Positions 21,201 to 33,200 of a DNA stretch of 64,000 bases are shown here, in pieces. The DNA comes from Amphiura filiformis (Eukaryota; Echinodermata; Ophiuroidea; Amphilepidida; Amphiuridae). The notes below the pieces were generated by a model, which had not been told where the DNA came from, ran no database searches, and saw nothing but the letters and a program-made list of their open reading frames with translations. The stretch is from assembly GCF_039555335.1 (NCBI RefSeq), contig NC_092646.1:24430893-24494892 (forward strand). The letters run 5' to 3'. A program made the translations under genes and the position numbers. How positions within the stretch are numbered: the stretch's first letter is position 1; every line of letters starts with the position of its first letter.

Positions 21201-24200
21201 AAAAAACAGAACTGAATGGAGATTTAAGGATATGTACCATCTGTCAAAATGGCAGGCACTTTCGCGTAACGTCCGTAACGCTCGCTTCTAATTGTTGTAG
21301 CTAATTAACTAAGAAAGCCAAAACAAAATTGCTTCATTATATTGAACATTAGAGTGTGTACTAGTAGCATACAAAGAAATAAAATGTTATCCTAACAGCA
21401 AACGTGTGTGCTATTCACTTAAAAGTTGCAAGTTGCATGTATCTGTAACGTCCGTAACGGTGGAATTGGCCTAAAGTTGTACATTTTGATTTGATTTGAT
21501 TTTTTTTAAATCTTTTTTATGTCGACACACTGTCGAGTGTCGACGTTGGTATACGAATTATGTCGACATTAAAAAACGGTGCCAACGACAGCACTAACGT
21601 CCATACTAGCACCTCAATCTAGTAAATATCTAAAACAATTGTTTTGATCAGAGCAACTCAGTATGGCGAGATGGGCGATGAACTGGGCGAGGCATACTTC
21701 CATTACGGCTCAGCACTGCTCGAATTAGGCCGCATGGAGACTGGAGTACTTGGCAATGCTTTGGACGGAGTCCCTGATGCCGCAACAGATGACTCTGATG
21801 AAGAGGGTGGTGAAGAGCGAGTAGAAAGTCCTGACAAAGTTGAAGGTAAGATCATATTTGTCAGTGTATTTGTTTCATTTTTTTAAAGAGGATGCTAGGA
21901 TCATGAAACACTACTTTAAGCTCTGCCATTCTCTCGAAATGTATACATGGTCATTTGTACATGTATGAAGAATTATGTTGAAAAATCACAATGTTAAACA
22001 TTATGTTTGGATGAATCCATTCCGAATGTGTGAAAATATTGCATCCAAAAGCCAAAACATGATGGTACAATTATTATTTTTTCTTGGCCTTTAAACAAAA
22101 TCTTATTTAAGAAGTTGGGTAATTTATTAGCCATCCATAGACCATTTGTGTACAATTTTATGTCAATATGTGGTTCTCAAATGTTGTAAATTGCTATGAC
22201 TTGACATGATCTCCATTCATTCCCAACTAACAAAACAATTTCAGAGACTGAGAAAAAAGAGGTGAAAAAGGCAGTAGATGAGGCCCTGGATACGCTCACT
22301 GAAGATGCAAAAAAAGATGCTGACCAGAAGAAAGATGGTGAACAAGGCGACAAAAAAGACAATGAAGAGGAGCAAATGGATACTGATAAGTCAAAAGACG
22401 GCGAGAAAGATGATCGTAAAGACAAAAAAGGAGGGTGATGCGGAGAAGATGGATGCGGAAAGTGGTCAAGTCGAGAAGAAAGAAGTAGTGGATGATAAGA
22501 CCAAGGAGGAAGCCAAGAAAGATGATGCCCAAAGTGGTCAAGATGAGAAGAAAGAAGTGGTGGATGATAAGGTCAAGGAGGAAGCCAAGAAAGATGATGC
22601 TGCGGAGAAGATGGATGCCGAAAGTGGTCAAGACGAGAAGAAAGAAATAGTTGATAAGGCCAAGGAGGAAACCAAGAAAGATGATCAAAGTAAACAGACA
22701 GAAGAAAAAGACAAAGACTCAAAGGCTGTGAAAGGTATCACTAGCACTGGTGTTCACTTTATGGCAGTCGTTATGTTTCTATGGCAACAGGAAGTTGTTT
22801 CACAGCTTCCATCATGGCGCACATTATTCATATGTTGAATTTGATATCAACTGATTGTTCTCAGGGTCTATTGTTATTGCAATGTTCTATAATTGACCTA
22901 ACAAGCACTTGGGTGTATAAATGTTTATTTTGTTCTTATTTTCATTTTATACATTTCATTATGTAGTATTTCATTTGTTCTGTGTACCGGTACTATAGAA
23001 CAATTATTTAATTTGTGTACATCGTGGAACATACTCTTTGCGTGGCTGTGCATAGTAAGCTGTTGTACGCAGATAACCTTGCATTTTTGGACGTGTTGAG
23101 TAGCGTTGTACACTTGTGTATTAGCATGATTAGTCGCGGAGTAACAAGCGTAGTTGAATGTTCCACTATGTACCGGTACACAAATTAAATAATTTGTCTA
23201 AAATGCTGGTTTCATACTTTCCTGCCGATATATATCAATCACTCCACCACTTTGCCCAAAGTGGCAGATCGCTAGGAGCTGAATTCAAGTCAACTGGGGA
23301 GCGACGTCACTCTGATATGCCCAACATGTATGGGAGAACAGAAAACAATTTTTGGCAGTGCTGAGCAGCAACATTGGCTTTCATATTCATGCTGCTCAGA
23401 TGTGTGCCGCTCCGCTTGCAGAAAAATACAAGCGGCATGATGAAGTGCCACGCTGCTCAGTGACAAGCGGCAGAAAGTATGAAACTGAATAAGTTGCATG
23501 TGTATGTATGTATGCACTAAAATACATTGGTGATTAAATTAATACATGTAATTAGATATTGCATATTTAGTTGATGTTACTAACTTGTTTCACATTGTTC
23601 ATAATGTAAGGACCGTTCACAAACACTTGTAAGGGGGGCCTGATGCAAAAAAAATTCATCGCGAAAAGTTTTTGGGGCCCCCTTTACAGACCTCAAAAAT
23701 TTCAGGGCCCCCTTTTTGACATGAAAATTATGGGTCAACCCAAAAGCATATAAACTTAATTTTTCCAGGAAAAGTGGTCATTTTTTACAGGGTCAAAAAA
23801 TGTTCAGGGCCCCCTTTTTGCATCAGGCCCCCCCTAACAAGTGTTTGTGAACGGTCCCTAAAGTTGAAACAATTGGCTTAACTATAGCGAAAATAATATT
23901 TTCTCGATCATGAGAGCTCAATAGGCACGCAATGACAATTGCGTCGGCGTGCAACGCCTACCACACACACTTTGGGTACGGTAGCGCTGCATTTCCTGTA
24001 CGTGCACAATCGATCGCGCTATTGTGTCATTCCACTAACTTGCGACATTACGCAGTGCACACAGTACATTCATACTCTCATGATCGAGAAACTATTATTT
24101 TAGCTATAGAAAATACCACATCGACACATCGAAAACCTCCTATGTGTCATTGACCCCTGAACATGTTTAAAGCAAAACCTCCTATAGATGTAACCTGTTG

Positions 24201-27200
24201 GTAGTTTTGTTTTAAACATGTTCAGGGGCCAAAAGCATGACATGAAGTCTATAAATTTTTCTGCATCATCATAATCAGGGCTCGAAAAAGTGGGGAATTG
24301 GGGAATCTCATTACCGGGAAATATCCATGGCTCGCGGGAAATCAGAGCTGCAGCAAAAAAAATAATAATAATAAAAAATAAGCTTACCCAAAAAATTGGG
24401 AAAAACGATAGTCATTGAACAGGCAGAACTTACAAATTATATTACCCATACTTTCACTTTTAAACATTTTTGTTGTACCAGTAATCTATCTCAATGAAAA
24501 GTAAAAACTTTATCAAAATAGTTACGTTATTGTAGTAAATATTTATACGGTAAAGTCCCAATATAATCATCACACATCGGCGTGCGCGCCGGCCGTTCGT
24601 GTACACAGGAAGCCAGTCAGCCAGCACTAGCACATGTTTTCATCTATAAATAGTAAGTATATGCAGGAATGAAAGGTATTCTACTCATTGAACCATCACG
24701 TAGCGCTTACGCTGCCGTGCGGAGTGGGATTTGAGTCATTCCTTTATAGTACATTAGTAGCTTATATTATAATATTTATTGTTCCCGATGCAAAACTTTG
24801 GTGCCCGTCCTTTCGTGGATTTATGTATTGCTATAGGCCTAATGCTAAGATTGAAAACCGTGAATACCAGCTAAATTTCAGTCATGTGATTGAGTTTTGA
24901 AATATAATGTGGATGGCGCGTTAAAACAAAAATGGCACCAAATAAACCTATACCAAGATCAAAGCAGCAGCAGTCAACGAAATGCGGACATTGCTGTGTG
25001 ACAATCCGCCGGGATCGCCTTACGGAGCATACAAAACAATTCCACGCTGGGCAGCCAGTAAAGGATGGCATTGGCCAGAAAACCCAAAGTGTACTTCATA
25101 TGTTTAAATGCGCTAAGCTTCCCGCGGGAACAGACACCAGCATGAATGCATGACTCAATTCGAGCCTAATTCGGGTTTCTGAAATTCTGGGAAATCCCCG
25201 TATATTTAGCGTCGTCACTGACCGAGGCGCCTTGCATTTAAGATAGGAAACCCCAACATATTCGCACGTGGCGTGGTGGGTCTAAGTTCAGCGCCGGTAG
25301 CCAGGGATGAACGACTGGCGCTGTGTGATGATTATGGAGGGCATTAATCTAATCATAATTAGCGAGCATATGTCATTCATCGGATCTCTACTTCCTTCAT
25401 GATCGAATCAGAAACATTTTTGCACAATGCACTTAATCGTGATCCATTTCTTAGGATATTAAAAGAGAAAGACCAAAAGAAACGTAAGTTTGTTGTATTT
25501 TTATTCAACCGTTGGTACATTTGTATAGTTTGTAACGTTGGATACACGTTTATATATGCTGGAGTCTACTACCATTCCACTTATCACTTCTCGCACACAG
25601 TTCAGCTACAGCTGTTCTCCGCGGCAAGTCGGCAACTGAATTTAATACACCCCCGATCCCATGCTGTGACCAGTGTAGTTCGGGTGCAGTACTTGGTTTT
25701 GCCAATTTTGTAATGCCTCAACTCGCGGGATATCTTGTAAAATCAGAATCACATTCCCGGGAAATAAACATTTTTTCGAGCCCTGATCTAATCATGAGCG
25801 GGAAGATAATTTAGATGGTGACATGATTGAGACACTCAACAAAATTTACTTGTACAAGTACTTTGAAAAGGGGCACTTGGGAAGTTGCCACTTGAAAAAG
25901 TCTTGTAGGGGGCACTTATAAAGGGAGGGTGCTAGCTGTTAATTACATGTAGGTCAAATATGATAGATTATCTGATACAAAAAAACCCTGTTTTTACAGG
26001 CTCCACCGACCCAGATTTTGCTTTACGTATGGGGGATTTTTTTTAGTTTGCTAACTTAATATAAAATTGGACGTTTTGTGGCCAAAATTTATGTTTGCAA
26101 AAATATTTTGCCAGATTTTTCAAGTTTGGCAGAGTGGTGATATTTTAGTTTACAATCAAATAAGAAAAAAATTCAGACTGACAATTAAACCCTACAAATG
26201 TTTGTCCATGCACGGTCCACCTGTAAAACAGGTTTTTTATTGTCACCTGCTTGTAAAGGTGTCTATGTTAACATTGTTTCATTACATTTCATTCCAAACC
26301 AGTAACTTTATTTTCAATTTTCAACCTTAAAATGCTTCATTTTATTTTTCAAATATTTATTTTGTTCTTATTTTCAGTTTAAATACATTTCACTAATTCT
26401 TTAATATTGTTGTTCATTTGTTTTGTATACAATATCGGTGTCCAAATACATTTAATTATACCGGTATTGCATATTTGATGCAAGTTAATGTTACTAACTT
26501 TATTGTGTGACAAGTTTTGGCAGATATATTTTCAATAAATATTATTGCTACAAACAACTGTTTGGAGAACAAATGTGTGCATACTCCACTTGGACTTGAT
26601 CCCTGGTGATAAGTACATAATTTTTAAGTACCGGTACCGGTACTCTGGTTATGTGGATTTTCGAAGGTCCTTTCATGTTATATATAGAATGTTCGAACCA
26701 AGGTTTACCATTTGTATCCTTCCAGATGAGGGAGCTGGTCCAAGTACAGGTGATGATGACAAGAAGACAGATGACAAGGCAGAAGGTAGTGAGGACAAGG
26801 AGGAGGGAGACACAGCAGAAGAGGAGGAAGGAGACACAGCAGAGGAAGGCACAGCCGATGAGGGAGAAGATGCAGAGAAAGAGGTAAGGATTTCGGGTAC
26901 CATTATCGAATAGGGTGCAACTTGCTAGACTTGGGTCCAGTCCTAGTTTAGGGTTGGGGTAGGGCAGTCTTGTAATAAGAATAGTAGAGTTGCACCCTAT
27001 TTGGCAATTGCTCTGAATTTCAAGTCCTCTAGGTAATTTGGCTATTCCAGTTGAAATCTGTACACCCCCTATGGAAGAAATGACTTTAATCTCTCGCTCA
27101 GGGGGTATAGATGCCAAATGGAGTCGCCTATTTAGGTAACCCCATGTAAAAGTTACACTCCCTCTGGAAGATTAAGGTCATGTCTTCCACAGGGGGTGTA

Positions 27201-30200
27201 TGGATATCAAAGGGAATAGCCCATAGGTTCATGCCAGGTTTCATGTGAAAGATTTGTAGATGAGGTGATGTGATGTCTAACAGCTAGGCAGTGAGCAACC
27301 TTGAGAGCATGTGATTAAAAAACAACACTTTCACCGAATCAGATTGTTGAATAAGGCTATTAAACGAGTGGTCATATGGTGTTGCCTAAAAGCTGTAGAG
27401 AAAGTTGCCAACCTGGAAAATGTCAATTTTTTTCTGGAAAAATGTTGAAAATCAGCTTTTTTGAAGTACAAATTCACAAAAGTTCCACTTTGTTGGGTTA
27501 AAACATTTGAAGGAAAAATTCACTACTGGTCCACTTTTTTAGCGTACTTTTCATTGAATAACACGATCGCACAAACTATATGACCGAACCTTGACCTTGC
27601 CTAGCAAGGATTGTGTGATTGGACAATTCTCAAAAGCTGTGTTTGCACCGTAAGCACTTCTTTGCATATTACGCTTGACACAAATACCTGTGCATACCCA
27701 AGTTGGTTCTCATGATCGAGAATTAGATATTTTGCCTACAGTATGGTGTGCAGGCTATTCCAGAATTATTCCCTAAAACAACTTGCTGAAACAGAAATGA
27801 AATTAAATGAGTTTTGCCTCAAAGCCACTACATGTATATTTCACTACTATTGTGTTTTTTCTTCCTACTAGGGAGAGGGAGATGATATTCCCAATTTCCA
27901 GCTCTGTTGGGAGATTTTAGAGTTGGCCAGAGTTATCTTTAGCAGGTATGTAAATTTGTTTTCTCGAGCAAGAACATTTTCAGGGAAAATCTGATATCAA
28001 GATGCCGCAGGCTGAAATGCCACAGGCCAAGCACTCTTCCTTGACTGAGTGCTTCACGTTTATCATACCCCTGTGATTGGTTTGTGATTACTGAATGCAG
28101 TGTCCGAAATAAGGAAAATATGGAGGTTATCCGGAGGATAACTTGGGCATAAATTCTGCTTGTCCTCAATACATTTTGGTTGTCCCCAAAATGCGTCATC
28201 ACAAACGGCAACCCATGGCCCATGAAGCTTTCTATATTTATATTACTCTACCATCTCATAATAATAGATAAGAGTGACCTCGCTAGGGTAGTAATGAAAG
28301 CGTCTCCTTTGGTTGTATTTGCCGTAGAAGTGATGATGTAATCGGAAATACTAATTAGGAAAATCATTTAGCTACATATTGATACCAAAATGAATTCAAA
28401 ATCACGAGTAAAAGTTGAGTTCTTGGAGTTTATATCTCCCCTACCCCTTAATTTTGTGCTATTTTTGGCGATTATACGTCCATACATAAAATGACCTTTT
28501 AAAAAAAAAGTGATACCACAATTTGAGTCCACTACCTACCTAGCAGTGATCTAGAGGGTCCATACTAACTACCTATGGTGTCAAACCTTGTATGTAGTGG
28601 AGGGTGAACGAAGTCATTTTTTTGAGGTTGCTGCTCCTGTACTATTTAGTAGAAGTTATGGAATTTCAACTTTTAAATTTTGATTTTGCAGGAAAGACGA
28701 CAAGGAGTACAAACTGAAAGTATCACAGGTGCATCTCAAACTAGGGGAGCTTGGCTTGGAAACGGAGCAGTATTCACAGAGTATTGACGACTTCACACAT
28801 TGTCTCAATATACAAAGAGAACACTTGGATGCAGAGAGCAGACTCTTAGCTGAAACGTATCCTTGATTTGATTTATAATATTCTTTCTTAAAATTTGTAC
28901 TGGGGACTCTTGGGTGTGTATTTTTTAATTTGAACATTGGGACAGGAAAACAAAGTCGTCGTTGGGCAGGAAAACCTCCTATATACGTGTCATTTGCCCC
29001 TGAACTGAAAAAGCAAAACCTCATGGCAGTTTTATTTTAAACATGTTCAGGGGCCAAAAGTACATGAGATTTTTCCTGCCCACTTGCAAAAAAAAAAGAT
29101 TAAAAAAAATGGTACAAATAAAGCATGTTCACAATTCCCAGCATTGTGCAGAACTAGAACTGTCAGTAGAACATTTGTAATTTGTGGTGTGGTTTTTAAG
29201 GGATCTAGAATGAGCGTTTATGGCGTTTCTACAGTATTTTTTGTGGGACATGAGAGCACCTCGGACGTATCGAATTGTATTCTGAATACGAAGCATGTCT
29301 TTCTGATATCAAATAATTTTCATTTTTTTGAAATTCACGATATAATACAAATTATATGACAAATTATTAAAATTTGATATTTTTCAAATTTTTGATATAT
29401 AACAGTCCTCGAAATAAATTTTATAAATCTAATGATATATTCTTAAAGTGTATGTAGCTGGGAGGAAAAGCCAACGGTCAATTGAAAATGTTGACCTTTT
29501 ATATTGAAGATATGGATTTTTTTCCCAAAAAGACCCATTTTTTTTGGTGTTTTGGTAAAAAAAATCCATATCTTCAATACGAAAGGTCAAAATTTTCAAT
29601 TGATCGTCTGCTTTTTATCCCACCTACAAACACTTTAAGTATAAAGTATAAAGTACTGTTAAATATCAAAAATATCAATTTTTAATGATTTGCCATAAAT
29701 TGTGTATTGCATTGCTAATTTCAAAAATCAAAATTATTTGATATCAGAAGGACATTCTTCGATTCAGAATGCAATTCGATATGTCTGATGTGCTCTAATG
29801 TCCCACAATAAATACTGTCCAAACGTTCATACCCCTTCCCTTAAGACAATTCTATTGCCTTGCTTAGGAGAGCCAACTCCTACATGTTTTCCTTAACCAA
29901 GTACTTCAACAGACAATACAACTTGGGTCTTGCTTGTGGTTTTGACAAAAAATTCTCAGATGCAATCGAGGTGAGTAGACTTGCATCTTAAGAGTGCTTT
30001 TCTTTCCTCTCTCTGTGGTTGAGGCTGCCAAATTAAAAATATGTGACCCAATCTGATCTACTCAGGCCAAAGTTTGCAATTTTTAAAATTGAGTTACTAC
30101 CATATTACTAACTTGCTCAGTACTTACATGTACTGATGTCGAATCCCTAGGTCTCTTGAATACTTGGTGACAAAGTTCTGAACCTTTATGTCCATTTTAT

Positions 30201-33200
30201 GTTTTTCTCCTAACTTTTTGCCTAACTTTCATTATTGCTGACTTAGCCTAAATGGACTAGATCTGGTCACATATTAAACATAAGATGCTTGAGACCCGTT
30301 GATCGCCTTGTTTCAAACTGTACTGTTCAAGGTCTGTTGAACCAAATTTAACATGGAAAACAATTGACTTTATACTTGGCAAAGTTAAGGAACCAGCATA
30401 ATACCATATATTTTGTCTGTTTTTATTATCCAGAACTTTGAAGGAGCCAAGAAAGTGATTGAAAATAGAATAGCAAAACTTGAGAAGAGCGTAAAGGACA
30501 ATGAAGGAACCGGCAAAGGGAAAGGTAAGATTGCCAGTTTGTTTGGCATCAGGCCAAATGCTTCCCCCAGTTGGACATATATGCCCCTCCCCTTCCCTCT
30601 ATGCTGGCCACTGACATTTTATATTTTTACGTCTTTTTAGCCTGTTTTTGACAATTTTCATCATAACTCCCTCCCCCTAAATGTGTCTTTCCCCTCCCCT
30701 GAATGTTTCTATCCCTCTCCCTGAAAGTTTCTTTCTCCTACCTCTGAAAGTTTCTTTCCCCTCCCCCTGAACGTTTCCCCTCCCCCCCCACTTTCTTTCC
30801 CTCCCTTCCCCTTCCCTCCCAGTTTCTTTCCCCTCCCCTTCCCAGTTTCTTTCCCCTCCCCTTCCCAGTTTCTTTCCCCTCCCTTTCCTAGTTTCTTTTC
30901 CCTCCCCTTCCCAGTTTCTTTCTCCTCCCACTCAGTTTCTTTTCCCTCACCCTCCCAGTTTCTTTTCTCTCACCCTAAAAGTTTCTTTCTCTTCCCCCTC
31001 CCCTGTAAAAATCCTAGCAAGCCACTGACCAGGCCTGCTACATGTACCTGCCTTATACCTGCAATGTACAAAAGCATGCAGAGAGAAATCTGAGAATAGT
31101 GTACACCCTGTGGATTGGTGTGCTGCCATAATTGCAATTGAATCAGAAAAGCCACACCTCGACTTTATACATTGATTTGCTTCAAGTTTGGTTGTGATGT
31201 CAATGCTTTTTTATGGCTTATTTCACAATATGTATGGCTGTGTTCATTCTATTGAAATTTGTTTGTTCAACCTGAAGAAACGGATTATAAAGTTGAGTAT
31301 CATATATTTTGCATTACAGAGAAGGCTGATGCAGAAGACCCATTAGTAAAGGACCAAAAAGAAATTGCAGAACTACAAGATTTATTACCTGAAATAACAG
31401 CAAAGGTAGGTATCAGGATAAAGTTTATTTGTGTGTCACGATAAAGTTGCTTATAGTCACAATAAATTTGCTTGATAATTTCGGAGCGTGGTGGCACAGC
31501 GGTACGGGCTCTGTCTTGCACTCGGTGGATTGTGATTTAGAACCCTGGTGGTTCCATCGAGTTGTGCTCTTGGGCTAGGAGCTTTACCTTGCTTGCCGTG
31601 CTCTACCAAGGTGTGAAATGGGGAGCTGTTATGAATATTGTCCATGTCCATTCCACTCAAAGGTATATGAGCATGCCTTGGGCATTGTATGGCAGCTGAC
31701 ATATTCTAACAATAGTGGAATAAAGCACTTGTGAAAGGCGCTGTATAAATACCAACATTTTTTAATTTCAATCATAATAAATTGTAAACTTGGCTGGAAA
31801 AAGTAGCACACAAAGCTTTCTCCTGGGAAGTTTTGGAAACTGTTGCAATTGTTTGGGAGTTTTGGCTCATTATTCTCAGGAAATTTTGTGAAGACATTTT
31901 CTATCTCAAGATAAATAAGATATTGAACAGTGAGTTAAATGTATGGGCTTACAGAATATCAAATGAAATATTGTGTATGTCATGATACATTGAGAAAATA
32001 AAAAAAATATGCAGCATCTAATTTCAAATGCAGATAACAGGTTTTGCACTGCTAAAGAATATTCCATGAAATGAAGAGTAGATTCGATTTTGATGTGTTG
32101 ACTTTATGCACTTTTAACTATCTCCTGTCTTGGCAATAAAGAGAATTTGTATGTATTTGTATAATGTATATGCGTTTACTTGTTAATTTGTTTGTTTTTT
32201 ATCTGTAATGTTTAGCTTGAAGATGCCAAAGACATGAAGAAGAGTGCTGAAGATGCTGCCAGTCAAGCCATTGCTGCTGCAGCTGCTGAATTTGTGAGTA
32301 TTTTGCTGTATTTGCATGAAATACATTGTATTGTTTTATCCATGATTGTTCATAAACCGATTGAATGATTCACTTAATTGAATGTAGAAATTACTGGGTG
32401 TGATTCACGTTCCAAACACAGTTGTTGTCTGTTTCTGTTTTACTTGGTTACACAGGCATTCCACACAATATTAGTCAACATGCAATTTACTAAAATAATA
32501 CAGTAAGGTAATGAAGATTAAGGATACGATACACGATTTAGCGACAAGTGACTCATTTCGGAATGCGATCATGAATTTTGAAGAAGAAAAAAAGTTCCCA
32601 CAGGCTTCGAGGGGACTCAAACCAACGATTCCACGCGTCGTTGATTATCAGTCCCGGTCTTTACCGCTCTGCCACCGAGGCAGATGAACGGAAGAGTGTA
32701 ATAGTAAAACATAAATCTCAAAATGCTATCTTTAGCCTTTTGTTTACATTAAAATGACGCAAGATAGATTGGCCGTTTTATGTATAAATAGCACGAACAT
32801 TTGGAAAAGGGCTCAAACAAATAATAAAGACTGATACGATGATGAAATTGCATAAGTCGGGGAATATCTGCGTCGCAATGTTTTGTTTTGATTTTAGAAA
32901 TTTGACCTTAAAATTTACGACGTTAAGACATTATCATTCGAAATCAACAAAAGATATTTCAGCAGTATATGGCAAAATTCTTTCTCTAGAGTGTTTTAGA
33001 CATGTATGTGAAATAGCTTCATCAATGATTCGCTGCATAATGGTAAAAACAGCCTTGACCTGAAAAAGGGCGAGAGGTGCCATATTTACGGATTCAGGCT
33101 AAATTCAAAATTTGTATAAAACATTTGGTTTTTGATCGATTACAAAAATTCATTTTTGTCATTAAAAGAAATTGTATCTGGCGTGAATTACACTACAATT

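Noticed and set aside
22424-22438. Programmed -1 ribosomal frameshift on the A6G run
   Set aside because: The A-rich run looks slippery, but the frame required downstream is +1 (or -2), not -1, and no pause structure is evident.
22437-22838. Separate 186-aa Lys/Asp-rich gene starting at 22278
   Set aside because: Its 3' part is the second frame of NASP exon 4 and joins NASP exon 5 in phase. Its 5' part is an out-of-frame shadow of the same exon.
30677-30931. Gly/Arg/Glu-repeat protein on the minus strand
   Set aside because: It is only a translation of the C/T minisatellite in a NASP intron; other frames are equally open.
32604-32681. Functional tRNA gene (minus strand)
   Set aside because: A and B boxes are good and the acceptor stem nearly pairs, but the anticodon stem does not form.
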